A stretch of DNA of 39,234 nt from Chrysochromulina tobinii (lineage: Eukaryota > Haptophyta > Prymnesiales > Chrysochromulinaceae), in the NCBI GenBank assembly GCA_001275005.1, contig JWZX01002561.1, positions 1 to 39,234 of the forward strand, read 5' to 3'. Under the pieces are notes generated by a model. That model did not search any database and was not told the origin of the DNA. It saw nothing but the letters and a program-made list of their open reading frames with translations. Below are positions 1 to 9,487 of this stretch, one piece after another; position 1 is the stretch's first letter; every line of letters starts with the position of its first letter. Both the position numbers and the translations under genes were made by a program.

Positions 1-309
1 GCGATCAGGATCGAACACAAGCGTCGCATTCAATCTGAAGACTGGCTGGCTGGCGATAGGCGGACGCGCGGGCGGCTTCGTGCGGCCCTCGCTGCCTCCA
101 TGGGTCTGTGTCCCATGGAGTGCAAGCTGCAGCTTAGCAAGAGCTATGCATCAGCAGCAGCAGTGGTTCGATCCTCGGAGCGGTGGTGACTGTGCCCATG
201 GGTGGCCAGCACGTGCTGCTGGCGATCAGGATCGAACACAAGTGTCGCATTCAATCTGAAGACTGGCTGGCTGGCGATAGGCGGACGCGCGGGCGGCTTC
301 GTGCGGCCC
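1..309. repeat. ~221-bp duplicated segment at the left edge
   Basis: Positions 1-88 recur at 222-309 with about one difference (GCGTCGC against GTGTCGC), giving a period of 221 bp. The sequence between and after the copies differs. The first copy starts at the window edge, so more copies may lie to the left. No convincing coding frame or family motif is visible here; the short open frames on both strands look like chance frames in GC-rich DNA. Confidence 0.75.
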
Positions 310-928
310 ATGGAGCCAAGAGGCGGGTCTGTGGAAAAGGGCCTTGCCGATGTGTCCATAGATTGCTTTCGCCATCAATGAACTCGGGGCGCCGCCCCGA
401 GTCGATTGCCGCATAGATGGGTCTATGGACACATTCCTATACCCCCCTATTAGAAAACGCGCCGTACCGAGCGCATCTGCCCTCCGTTCGTACACTTATT
501 CGGATTTCACCTCCTTCGTAGTTCGTAGCAGCAACCAGCACAAATGCAATCGACACGGAAACACTATTAACACGGCTGCAGCTCACGTGCTCGCAGCGTT
601 GGACAAGCTGAACCAAAGCGCCGGGTGTCCCCATCTCTTGGCCTTGAAGCATGCCTTGAAAGCGGGCTCCGCGTCCCAATTGCCGCGTCCGTTTCGTTTC
701 AATGCGATCATGCGATCAAATGCCGGCATGTCGGTGTCCCCTCCCCCTCCCCGGCTGTGCCCTGCCCCGAGCGGCATCCCCCCCCCGCGCGTGCAGCAAT
801 GGACTTCGTCCGGCGACCACCGACCTCCGCTCTCTCGCCACCGCTCTATCGCGACGTCAGGCAGCCGTGCGACACTCGCCACACGACAGCCTCAGCCAGC
901 GAGTTCACGCCTCCACCTTGTGGCAAGT
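310..928. other. No gene seen
   Basis: This stretch follows the duplicated segment and includes the 3' flank of the minus-strand oxidoreductase. It holds only overlapping short open frames with Arg/Pro/Ser-rich translations and no domain motif. I see no RNA gene or repeat. Confidence 0.5.
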
Positions 929-1876
929 TCACTCCTCGAGCGAGTTTACCAGCGCCTCCGTCTCCTTCCACATACGCGCTGCCAGCTCGTCGTCCTGGCC
1001 GTGCGGACTCGGCGTCGACACGTTGCACGAGGCCCAGTACTTGCCCGTGATGCCCTTTGCGTCTGGGTGCACTGCCAGGTAAGTCTGCGTCGCGGCACAA
1101 GCGCCGACACTCTTGAGCGCAATCATCGGGCCAAGCGTGCCGAAGATGAACTTCGCAATCGGGCCCTGGTCCATGTTCCGCGAGAGCTCCGTCGCAGCGA
1201 CGCCTGGGTGCACCGAGTTGCAGACCTGGCCCTCGGGCAGCCGCTTGCTCAGCTCACGAGCAAACAGAAGATTGGCGAGCTTGGACTGCCCATACGCGCC
1301 CCACGGGCTGTACTCCTTCTCGCCCGTCATGTCATCAAAGTTGATCCCGTGCTTCTTGTACGCCATGCTCTCCGCCATGGATGAGAGAATAACCACGCGA
1401 CCATCGGGCTTCAGCTGCTTCACGATGCCGTTCACGAGGATGAAATGACCGACGTGATTGGTGAGGTACTGCAGCTCGACACCGTGCTTCGTCTCTCGCT
1501 TGGGCAGTGCCATGATAGCAGCATTCGCAATGATGGCGTCGAGCGGGCCCGCGCGGCATGCAACCACCTCACGCACTGCCATCCGCACGACAGACGGCTC
1601 GCTAAGCTCACAGGCGATCGGGTAAAACTTGCCCTCCGGAACACCCGCTTTAGCTGCAGCCTGCGTCGCCTTCTCGACGGTGCGCGCCAGCCCGACTATC
1701 GTCGCGCCCTTCGACGCGAGCACCCTCATGGTTTCGTATCCAAGACCGGCGTTGACACCTGTGATGAGGTAGGTCTTTCCTGTGAGGTCCAGTCCGTTCG
1801 CGACCTGCTCGGCGGTGGAGTTGTATCCGAATCCCGAGGGCCCGTTGCGCATGAAGTAGCCGATCAGCGGCGCCAT
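929..1876 (-). CDS. Short-chain dehydrogenase/reductase (retinol dehydrogenase/POR-like)
   Basis: This 315-aa NAD(P)-dependent oxidoreductase has a classical SDR fold. After an N-terminal stretch including STAEQVANGLDL come the Rossmann glycine motif TGVNAGLG, the NAA motif (IIANAAIM), a catalytic Asn in TNHVGHF, a catalytic Ser in VVILSS, and the active-site Tyr/Lys in YGQSK, followed by VHPGVAATEL. Length and motif order fit the extended retinol dehydrogenase/WWOX/protochlorophyllide reductase-like branch; the substrate cannot be read. I chose the ATG at 1876 (MAPLIGYF) because the 84 codons upstream are low-quality and begin without ATG. This start leaves a 257-bp divergent promoter shared with the PH-domain gene. 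No intron and no clear targeting peptide are seen. Confidence 0.88.
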   Translation of the reverse strand: MAPLIGYFMRNGPSGFGYNSTAEQVANGLDLTGKTYLITGVNAGLGYETMRVLASKGATIVGLARTVEKATQAAAKAGVPEGKFYPIACELSEPSVVRMAVREVVACRAGPLDAIIANAAIMALPKRETKHGVELQYLTNHVGHFILVNGIVKQLKPDGRVVILSSMAESMAYKKHGINFDDMTGEKEYSPWGAYGQSKLANLLFARELSKRLPEGQVCNSVHPGVAATELSRNMDQGPIAKFIFGTLGPMIALKSVGACAATQTYLAVHPDAKGITGKYWASCNVSTPSPHGQDDELAARMWKETEALVNSLEE

Positions 1877-2133
1877 TGTGGGACAAGTGCTCGAGAAGGA
1901 AGAGAGTCTTTCCAAGGAAGGAATCCTTGTCTCGTTAGTTGAATCGACGGGACGCCGTTTCGAAACTCGCTGGGCTTTCCTCGGAAACAGCAAATTCAAG
2001 AGAGAAAAGGAATCCAGGCTCGAACCTTCCAGCACGACCGTCGAAGTGTTCACGGTCACGTTAAAGGCCTTTAAGTTGCCATTTCGGCAAGACGCACGAC
2101 CACCGTTCCCGTGGAGACGCACGACCACCGGCC
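1877..2133. promoter_or_regulatory. Bidirectional promoter region
   Basis: These 257 bp separate the start codons of the divergent oxidoreductase and PH-domain genes, so they should hold both promoters and 5' UTRs. The 10-mer TTTCGAAACT at 1958-1967 recurs in the divergent promoter at 26373-26382. No TATA box is obvious. This is an inference from gene arrangement. Confidence 0.4.
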
Positions 2134-5100
2134 ATGATTTCCGACACCGCGCGTGCAGGCCTGGAGCTGCTCAAGGGCGGTGCCGTCGCCCTCAAGCACG
2201 GGAGAGCAGGGCAGCCGAAAGAGACCATCTTCACGCTCTCCGCCGACGAGAAAAGGCTCACTTGGGCGCCGATGCAGAAAAAGTCCATGCTCAAAAGCAT
2301 GGGCAGCTATGCGATCGGCAGCAGTAAGTCGGATGAGGATCGTCAAATGCGCCTGGCGGATGTCGTCGAGCTGCTCGTCGGTCGCGAGACGCCAATCTTC
2401 CAGCGAGCGGGCAATGACGCCGGCGGCAGCGAGCACCTCTCGCTCAGCCTCGTGCTCAGTGCCGCACAACGAAGTGCCGGGCGCGAGTCGCTCGACGTGT
2501 CGTTTGGCGAGGGCGGCGAAGAGACCTTTGGGCTGTGGGTGGCCGCGCTACGCCACTTGTTGAACAAGGGGAAACCCACTCAGTTGATCAGGGGCTCTTC
2601 GATGGCTTCCATGGAGCGGGTTGAGCCGCGGCCCGTTCCTGCCGAGGAGCCCCTGTTTACGCTGTCGCCGCAGCCGGTGGCTGTGTCGGCGCCGGCGAGC
2701 CCGGTCCCGGCACGCCCCAGCGAGTCTGCGCGGCCTGCCGATCCATTTCGCGGCCCTGGAGGTCTGATGGAAGACTTGATGCCCGGCGGCCCCATGGGTC
2801 TGCTCGGGACGACGCTGCTCGACAGCATGGTGCCTGACGGGTCAGGCCTGGGAGAGCTCCTCGACATGGCTGCGGGCGATGCGCTCATGTCCTCCGCGCG
2901 CGCGGCGGCGGCGATGGCGGGCACCTTATGTGCCATCGAGCAGATGCTCGCGGCCACGCACGCGGACCAGCTGCGCGCCGCCCTGAGCGAGGCACAGTCG
3001 ACGCCGGGGGTGCCCACCGAGGCACTCTCCCTCGCATCACGTCGGTTACTCGTGATGCAAGCGCCCGACGGCGGGCGGGAGGAGATGCAGGTGAGATGAG
3101 CTCGGATTGAGCCTCGGAATGCCTCTGACCACCCTCCGACGCGAGCGGGTGATTGCCTCTAATTGCCTCTAATTGCCTCGGATGGCTTCTGATTGCCTCT
3201 GACCACCCTCCGACGCGAGCGGGTCGAGGTGCAGATCCAGATCCAGATGGATATGAGCTCTAATTGCGCCTCGGATGGCTTATGATTGCCTCCAAATTGC
3301 CTCTGATTGCCTCTAATTGCCTCTGATTGCCTGGTGTGAGATGCAGATCCAGATGGCACTGCAGCAGATCATGTTCGAGACTAAGGGCAAGCTTGAGATG
3401 ATGGCGGCGCTGCAGGCGAAGCTCGAAGCGCTGCAAGGGGCGCAGGCGAGCATGGCTACTGATGGCTACTGATGTCTATTGATGGCCACTGACGTCTTTT
3501 GATGGCTACTGGTGGCTATTGATGGCTACTGATGTCTATTGATGGCTACTGATGGCTATTGATGGCTACTGATGACCACTTGATGGCCACTGATGGCTCC
3601 TGAGTGCCCCCTCGTCTATCAGGCACGCATGGCCTCTAATTGCCCCCTAATGGATTGCCTCTAATTGCCTCTAATTGCCTCGTTCATCAGGAACGCATGG
3701 CCGCTGAGAATGCGCAGCTGCGCGCGGCGGCGGCGGCGGGCGGCGGCCCACGCCGACCACGCCGAGCGAGCGCGAGTAAAGCGACCGGCCAGGAGGAGGA
3801 GGAGGAGGAGGAGGAGGAGGACGAGCAGGAGATATTTGATCGGGAGGCGCGCTTGGGTTATAAGAAGGCCAAGGGGACGATCATGCAAGCTATCCTCGAT
3901 GGGCGCGTGGGCACGGCGGAGGAGTACCTTGAGCGTGATGTGCATCTGTTCAGGCTGGCCGATGCCGACTTGCAGCGCGAGTACAATTGGTATACGACCG
4001 TGTATCTCGGCGACGACACGCCGCCGCCGGTGTGTTCGATGGCCGAGAGGACCCTCATCAAGCGGATTGCTCCTGATTGCTCCTGATTGCTCGGTGTGTC
4101 CGATGGCCGAGAGGACCCTCATCAAGCTGATCGCTCCTAATTGCTGCTGATTGCCATGTTTGGCAGGTGCGTGGGATGGCCGAGATGACCCTCATCAAGC
4201 TGGGTGAGGTCGTCGATAAGCCGCAGCGGATCCGCATCCGGTAGTGACGACCACTGATTGCGTCTGATTGCGTCTGATTGCGTCTGATTGCGTTCGATTG
4301 CGTCTGATTGCGTCTGATTGCGTCTGATTGCGTCTGATCCGTCGCGGCTCTCTCGTGTGAACAGTCTGATCGAGAGGCAAGCTGAAGAAGCCAAGGCCGC
4401 TAGGGAGGCTCGTGAGCGCGAGAATGCCAAGAATGCGCAGGAGCGCGAGCTGCGCCACAAGCAGAACCGGATGAACCAGGCGGCGTATGACGAGTGCCGC
4501 GCGCGATGGCTGCCGCTGCTCGCGCACATGGAGGAGGACGCCCTGATGGCCGTCCTAAGTGACGCCGAGCGAACGCTTGCACGCCGCGTGAGCCATCGAG
4601 CCGAGCTTAAGCTTGTGGTCATCACCTTGGACGAGGTGCGCAAGATGCCGCCGGGCCGATTCACCGCGATGGGCACCTCGGGCCTCAAGCCGACGGAGAT
4701 GCGCGCGGTGCTCTACGCGATCCACCAGGCCAGCCCCCCCAGCGCGAGCGCGATGCAATTCGGCGCGATGCTCGGAGTCAAGGTGGCGCAATTAGCCGAC
4801 TTTGAGCCGGCGCCCGAGACGGCGCCCGAGACGGCGCCCGAGACGACGCCCGAGACGGCGCCGGTACCGCAGGCCATGCCCGCAGAGGAGCAGGCGCCCG
4901 GCACAGCGCCTCCAGCGCCAGCCCGGCCTCCCCGCCCGCCACCCTGCCCGCCGCCCATGCCGCCACCCATGCCGCCCCCCAAGCCAGCGACCCCCAAGCC
5001 GCAGTCGCCATCGGCGGTGGGAAGCGACAGTCGCACCGCTCTGCTCGACGCAATCAAGGCAGGCGCGGGAGGTCTCAAGAAGGCAGCGGACCGCACCGCA

Positions 5101-5396
5101 GCGGACCGCACCGCACCGGACCGCACCGCACCGGACCGCACCGCACCGCCAGCGCCGCCGCCGCCAGCGCCGCCGCCGCCGCCGCCGGCAGCATTCGCGC
5201 CGCCGGCAGCGCTCAATGCAGCGCTCAACGGCATGCCGTCCTCGCCGCAGGGCGGGGCGCCGTCTCTGGGCGAGGCGCCGTCTTGGGCGCCGTCTTCACC
5301 GAGTGGAGCCGATTCGTCAGGCGGGCGGACGGATATGCTCGAGGAGCTGGTGCGCAAGGCGAACGCGCGCGCGGCGACGGCGCAGAAAGCCCAAGA

Positions 5397-5443
<47 letters not shown>

Positions 5444-5505
5444 TTCGATCCGAAGAGGCACGCGCTGCCGCGGAGGCGGAGGCACGAGCTGCGGATATGG
5501 ACTGA
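2134..5505 (+). CDS. PH-domain / coiled-coil / proline-rich / WH2 protein (likely actin regulator), five exons
   Basis: Proposed exons 2134-3090, 3347-3445, 3691-4029, 4167-4240 and 4365-5505 join in frame to 869 aa. Residues ~10-145 look like a PLC-type PH domain ending in FGLWVAALRHLL, suggesting lipid binding. Exons 2-3 form a coiled coil (LEMMAALQAKLEALQ, then ERMAAENAQLR) followed by an acidic Glu run. Exon 5 begins with a charged helix, then ETAP repeats, polyproline (~665-700), a WH2-like actin-binding motif at ~712-730 (ALLDAIKAGAGGLKKA), DRTAP repeats, more proline, a possible amphipathic helix (TDMLEELVRKANARA) and a 16-Ala run. This order resembles WASP/WAVE-like nucleation promoters without matching one. 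Intron 2 seems to use a GC donor (CAG|GCGAGC). Splice sites are inferred. Introns carry copies of exon ends or starts. The WH2 call is motif-level only. Confidence 0.72.
3091..3346 (+). repeat. Intron 1: GATTGC-type array ending in a copy of the exon 1 end
   Basis: The donor follows GAGATGCAG at 3082-3090, and the same 9-mer forms the acceptor at 3338-3346. The interior is an array of CTAATTGC/CTGATTGC/CGGATGGC units. The phrase ACCACCCTCCGACGCGAGCGGGT occurs twice, and a degenerate copy of the exon 2 start (GTGCAGATCCAGATCC) lies at about 3231. Confidence 0.65.
3446..3690 (+). repeat. Intron 2: GATGGCTACT array, GC-AG type, with a duplicated acceptor
   Basis: The interior is built of GATGGCTACT/GATGTCTATT units. 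The acceptor plus the exon 3 start (TCATCAG|GAACGCATGGCC, exon at 3691) has an upstream degenerate copy (CTATCAG|GCACGCATGGCC, cut at 3622/3623). The donor is CAG|GCGAGC, a GC-AG pattern, chosen because it keeps the coiled coil in frame. Confidence 0.55.
4030..4200 (+). repeat. Three copies of the exon 4 start across intron 3
   Basis: A ~34-bp sequence starting GTGYGT and containing GATGGCCGAGA, then GACCCTCATCAAGC, occurs at 4030, 4094 and 4167. The third copy is exon 4. The first two lie in the intron (4030-4166), each followed by GCTCCTGATTGC-type sequence. Splicing from the first GT restores an open frame; the first two copies run into stop codons. Confidence 0.75.
4241..4364 (+). repeat. 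Intron 4: GATTGCGTCT array
   Basis: The donor is ATCCG|GTAGTG and the acceptor GTGAACAG|TCTGATCG. At least eight near-perfect GATTGCGTCT units fill 4256-4340. The junction rebuilds an Arg codon and keeps exon 5 in frame. Confidence 0.65.
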
Positions 5506-5775
5506 TTCAAACCCAGACTTTTAGTTCGATGGATGATGCAGCCATAGCCGGCCGGGTCGGCCGCGGGCTCCAGCGTGCGCGCCCATCTCCGTCGCAGCGG
5601 TAATAAAACGAGCCGTGTAGTGTGTAGGATAGCGTTGGCCGTTGCGTTCAGTGACACAAAGATGGCTCTCCAATTAAGGCCACGCGCTGTATGGAATAAT
5701 CATGCTTATGAAAGGCTAATAACAAAACCTAAAGTGCGGTGTGCGCGAGATTTCAGAGTTTGCGGAACGAGCTTG

Positions 5776-6843
5776 TCATCGCGAGGTATCCTTTTCGCTC
5801 CGGAGGAGGCCCTGGGACTCCTCCTCAACGGCCGCGGCATCGGGGGCGGGGGGAGGCGGGCGCACGGGCGCCACAGGGCGCGCGGGCGCCACGGGGCGCG
5901 CGTACAGCGCCACGCCAGCCGCGACCAGCAGTGCCGCGACGAGGCCGGTCGCGTTCAGTTCGGTGCCGAAGAGAGCTGCGGAGGCAAGCATGGTGAGGAC
6001 GACCTCCGTGGCGGCGGCGATGTTCTTGAGGACGGAGTCGAGATGCTTGAGGAAGTAGCCGGTCACCAGTCCAACCGACGACATGATCGCCATGATCGCG
6101 AGAATTGTAGGCGTGCAGATCGCGGCGAGGTTCTCTGGGGCGACTGCCTCGCCCAGCCGACCCTGAGCCATCAGAAAGGCGCCATTCCACACGATGGAGT
6201 GCAGGTACATGTACGCATTCTGCAGGTTGGTGGTGACGCCGCGCGCGAGCCCTCCGTCGCCGCCCTTGAGCAGCAGCTCGGTGTACACGCCCGCGAACAC
6301 CGACGCCAGCAGCTGCGCCAGCAGCAGCAGCCACGCACGCGCGCTCGCGCTCAGGCTCGTGCTCGAGGTGAGCTTGTCCGCCTCCTTGCACATGCAGCCG
6401 AGAGTGATGAGCACGATGCCCAGCCACTGGTTGCGGCTCAGCCGCTTCGTGAAGAGCACCTGGTACAGCACGCCCGTCATCACGATGCGCGCCTGCATGA
6501 GCACGTTGTACGTGCCCGGGTCAAAGGTCGACAGGTTGATGTACACGAGGTTGTTGTACACGCAGTAGAGAAGCGCGGGCACGGCATACTTGAGCAGCAG
6601 CGGCACCGAGTCGCGCGTCGCCTGCACCATCTGCGCCAGGCTGCCGTCGTATGTCACGTAAAAGGACGTCGCCATGATGAGCTTGATGAGCTCGGTGAGC
6701 AGCACGACCGAGGTGGCGTTGAAATCGGGCGCGCCCGCGCGCTTGCTGGCATAGATCAGCAGGTGCGAGCTTACCCAGAGCAACACGTACCCAACGAAGA
6801 TGCCCCGCTTCAGCGGGGTGTCGAGGCCTAGGACCGACGACAT
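5776..6843 (-). CDS. Nucleotide-sugar transporter, SLC35A-like
   Basis: This 355-aa, ~10-helix membrane protein probably exchanges a nucleotide sugar for the nucleoside monophosphate across the Golgi membrane. Family signatures include YNNLVYINLSTFDPGTYNV, then QARIVMTGVLYQVLFTKRL, the NLQNAYMYLHS segment, and GYFLKHLDSVLKNIAAATEV close to the end of the transport core. These match the SLC35A (CMP-sialic acid/UDP-Gal/UDP-GlcNAc) family; SLC35A4 is a possible relative. Sugar specificity cannot be assigned. The cytosolic tail is Pro/Ala-rich and ends with an acidic dileucine-like EEESQGLL that could be a sorting signal. I chose ATG 6843 (MSSVLGLD); upstream codons lack another ATG. No intron is needed. 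Confidence 0.87.
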   Translation of the reverse strand: MSSVLGLDTPLKRGIFVGYVLLWVSSHLLIYASKRAGAPDFNATSVVLLTELIKLIMATSFYVTYDGSLAQMVQATRDSVPLLLKYAVPALLYCVYNNLVYINLSTFDPGTYNVLMQARIVMTGVLYQVLFTKRLSRNQWLGIVLITLGCMCKEADKLTSSTSLSASARAWLLLLAQLLASVFAGVYTELLLKGGDGGLARGVTTNLQNAYMYLHSIVWNGAFLMAQGRLGEAVAPENLAAICTPTILAIMAIMSSVGLVTGYFLKHLDSVLKNIAAATEVVLTMLASAALFGTELNATGLVAALLVAAGVALYARPVAPARPVAPVRPPPPAPDAAAVEEESQGLLRSEKDTSR

Positions 6844-7342
6844 GGCCCTCGGAAGGCCCGTGTGAAAACACGGCGAACATTGTAGGGTGTGTGGGGAAAC
6901 TGCGACTCCCCGACTGCGACTCCCCGACTCGCCAATTGGCGAGCATAGATTCACAGCTGTGTCAGCAGTCAGTTATGGGACAATTGTTGTGGGATCGCGG
7001 GCTCCCCCCGCGCTCATCACACTCCGTCTCAAAGGACGGCTCCGCTGCCCTCGGTCAACACAAGCATTAAGTACTCGCTCTCTCGGGCTCCTCAATGGTT
7101 GCTACATGAGGTCCGGTGCTCTCCCAGCGCACAGGCGTGATCCCTCACCCTGCGGCCTGGTCTGCCGCTCGCTGTGCCGTGCCCGTACACAGAGAGGTGG
7201 GACGTGTGGCAGTGTCGGACGTTCCGTTCAAGTCTCGCACGAGACGTGTGTGTGTGTGTGCCTCGCGCCCATGATTTCCTTCACCTAACGTAGTGAGTTC
7301 AAATACGAAATAGACCCAGGGGGCCGACCCTAGAGAGTCGTC
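6844..7342. other. Intergenic, no gene seen
   Basis: This is the upstream region of the minus-strand transporter and the 3' flank of the minus-strand gene ending at 7343. Just upstream of the transporter, CTGCGACTCCCCGA is repeated in tandem (~6899-6930), and a short (GT)n tract lies near 7248-7260. No coding or RNA gene is supported. Confidence 0.5.
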
Positions 7343-7801
7343 TTACCGCAAGAAACATGCTGAAAACGTACCTGTGTGCTGTGAGATGGTGCTATTTTGC
7401 CGGTGCCCAGATCGGGGAGGATACCACAGGCATGCCCTTGCGCTCATCGCCGAGTTGCAACGCCCTTTCAACATACTGTCACGGCAGGAATCGATCGCGT
7501 TTTCAGTGGTGGATAAGGTCATGGGTCGGAGGGAAGGCGACCCATTGCGCACCAGCTTGATTTCGTCTTTCTTCAGGTGCATATCCTTATTGATGGGCGT
7601 CACGCGAAATTGGTAGCGCGAGAGATACTCGGAGGTGACCGGGCCGGCCACCGGCGCATCCCCGCCCGTCCAGATGGCCGGCGCGAAGCCTCGTCGCGGC
7701 AGCATGAATCCCGGATTGATGTTGGTGTTGAGCGATCGTGGCAGGGCGTTCAGGCACGCCTGGAAGCGCCGCTTCTGGTATTCCTCCTTGCTCACGCTCA
7801 T
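7343..7801 (-). CDS. Small protein of unknown function
   Basis: This frame encodes 152 aa from ATG 7801 (MSVSKEEYQKRRFQ). An in-frame ATG at 7918 would give 191 aa with a Ser/Arg-rich extension. The conserved-looking centre includes INPGFMLPRRGFAPAIW, then SEYLSRYQFRV and INKDMHLKKDEIKLVRNG. I recognise no family, signal peptide or membrane segment. The tail (after about residue 105) is Ser/Arg/Cys-rich and could be read-through of an unspliced intron. The gene is divergent from the coiled-coil gene, 256 bp from start to start, matching other divergent pairs here. That spacing supports the shorter form but does not prove it. Confidence 0.45.
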   Translation of the reverse strand: MSVSKEEYQKRRFQACLNALPRSLNTNINPGFMLPRRGFAPAIWTGGDAPVAGPVTSEYLSRYQFRVTPINKDMHLKKDEIKLVRNGSPSLRPMTLSTTENAIDSCRDSMLKGRCNSAMSARACLWYPPRSGHRQNSTISQHTGTFSACFLR

Positions 7802-8057
7802 GACAGTCCGGAGCGAATCCGCACCACCCACGGTTTCTCGTTGCCTCACAAGCAGCCCCGACGAGCGGCTCGAGTGCCGAAACGACGGCGATACTTGGGC
7901 GCGTCCTGTTGGGCTCATCGATCTGCGTTGAACAAACAGTATGCAAGAAGAAGCTTCCCCAAAACTCTGCTTCACGCTTTGATTACTCTTTGATTCACAG
8001 AGCAACTCACAGAGCGCGCCGCAGACCGCGGCACCGTGCTCCTCCTACCGGCGGCCA

Positions 8058-9119
8058 ATGCTGCGCCGCGTCGAGTCCGATCTCTGGAACACAAAAGGGT
8101 CGGCCACCATGACGCTCGCCGTGGGGCAGATCCGTGCGCTCCTCGAGGAGAACGCCTTGGCCATGCAAGAGCTGCACACGACCCGTGTCTTTGCGACAGC
8201 GACAGAGGTTCCCCCAAGGCACACTGCCGCGGCCAGCGATAGCAGCAGCGACGGCGCCAGCAGCGCCGCTCCAAGATCCGAGGCGCTCACGAATCCCGAG
8301 GCTGCGGCACTGCGCCGGGAGGTGACGGCGCTGCAGGCCGAGGTGGCGCGCATGCGAGGTGAGCTTGAGGCGGCACACCAGCGCTCGGCGACGATCGCTG
8401 AGTGCCAGCGCAAGCAGAGCGAGATGCACGCGATGTTGCTGCGATCGGCGTACGACGAGGCCGTCGAGGCGCGCGACGAGGCGCGCGAGGACACCGCGCG
8501 CATGCGCGCGCAGCTCGAGCAGCGCACCTCGGAGCTGGCTGCTGCCCAGCAGCGGGCGTCGCTGCAATGGCAGACGATGGAGGCGGAGATGGGACTGCTC
8601 GCGGCGGAGGGCAGAACAGCGCGCGGCGAGCTCGTGGGGCACACGACGGCGCACACCTCGACGAGCGCCGCCGGCGTGCACCTCGGCCTTCTGCGCCACG
8701 AGCTGCGCCGAGCCGAAGACGAGGCGGCGAGGGCGGCGGCCGTGGCGGCGGCGGCAGCGGCGACGAGCGAGGTGCCAGGCACGCGCGGGGTGGCGGCACG
8801 GCCGCCGGCGCCGCTCGCGCCGCTTGACTTCGATGCGCTGCGCGAGCTGCGCCAGTGGTGCGAGCCCCTGGCCGGTGCGCCGAGTGCTGCGCCGAGTGCT
8901 GCGCCGAGTGCTGCTGAGCTCAAGCATCGACAGCTGATGCTCGCGCGGGTGGAGCGCCTTGAGGAGTACGCGGAGGCGGCCGCGGAGCGCTTCGCGGCGC
9001 TGCAGCAGGAGCACGAGGACCTGCGCAAGAAGCACAGCAAGCTGCTGCGCGCCACGCGACGAAGTCGGGCCGAGGAGCAAACCGCCCTGCCGTCCACCTC
9101 CATGATGCTCCCTGCCTGA
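8058..9119 (+). CDS. Coiled-coil protein of unknown function
   Basis: A 353-aa soluble protein starts at ATG 8058 (MLRRVESDLW). Two heptad-rich regions dominate: ~80-195 (ALRREVTALQAEVARMRGEL onward, rich in Glu, Ala, Arg, Gln) and ~300-335 (LEEYAEAAAERFAALQQEHE). The linker has an Ala run (AAAVAAAAAAT), a Pro/Ala stretch and a three-fold APSA repeat. The pattern fits a scaffold, tether or cytoskeletal protein. No catalytic motif or membrane segment is seen, and no named family is recognised. GC-rich third positions leave long open frames on the opposite strand (8007-9230), which I regard as shadows. No intron is required. Confidence 0.65.
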   Translation: MLRRVESDLWNTKGSATMTLAVGQIRALLEENALAMQELHTTRVFATATEVPPRHTAAASDSSSDGASSAAPRSEALTNPEAAALRREVTALQAEVARMRGELEAAHQRSATIAECQRKQSEMHAMLLRSAYDEAVEARDEAREDTARMRAQLEQRTSELAAAQQRASLQWQTMEAEMGLLAAEGRTARGELVGHTTAHTSTSAAGVHLGLLRHELRRAEDEAARAAAVAAAAAATSEVPGTRGVAARPPAPLAPLDFDALRELRQWCEPLAGAPSAAPSAAPSAAELKHRQLMLARVERLEEYAEAAAERFAALQQEHEDLRKKHSKLLRATRRSRAEEQTALPSTSMMLPA

Positions 9120-9487
9120 TTCGGTAGCTCGTGCGATGCGGCGGAGGCCGTGACAGCGCTGTACTGGGCGTCCCAGCTGGCCAGGAGCGGGGGCGCGCGG
9201 AGCTGGAGGCGCGCGGTGCTCATGCCTCATCGCAGAGACGGCAGCTCGGCCCTCGGCTGTGGGGCAGAGGCTGGGCAGCGAAGTCAGAGGAGTACATTGT
9301 AGAGAGGCAAGTAGAGACGTGCCTTACTTTCACTCTTTCACAGTGACGATCTCGGCGCGCGCGGATTCAAGAGTGTATTGCGAACGTTTCAAGATACTCG
9401 GTCCTTTCAGGTCGCCCGAAGCTCTTTCTGTCCTGCACACCCACACCTGTGCTTCGTCAAACATTTGTTTTGCAATCGAATCACAAA
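9120..9487. other. Intergenic, no gene seen
   Basis: The 3' flank of the coiled-coil gene and 5' flank of the next gene lie here. Base composition becomes more AT-rich from ~9330, as in several promoter-proximal stretches of this window. No defined motif was identified. Confidence 0.4.

Noticed and set aside
160-185. GGTTCGATCC, resembling a tRNA B box
   Set aside because: No T-stem, anticodon or acceptor pairing can be formed around it.
425-1384. 319-codon plus-strand frame
   Set aside because: Overlaps the oxidoreductase on the other strand, which has clear catalytic motifs; this frame has none.
4256-4340. Regular short repeats that could suggest a CRISPR array
   Set aside because: Units are ~10 bp without unique spacers, lie in an intron, and the genome is eukaryotic.
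4713-5657. 314-codon minus-strand frame rich in Gly/Ala
   Set aside because: Antisense of the proline- and alanine-rich exon 5 of the PH/WH2 gene.
5575-6831. 418-codon plus-strand open frame
   Set aside because: Antisense of the nucleotide-sugar transporter, with His/Arg-rich low-complexity translation.
8007-9230. Two ~400-codon minus-strand open frames
   Set aside because: Both are antisense of the coiled-coil gene; Arg/Ser/Ala-rich and without motifs. The plus-strand frame has proper heptads.
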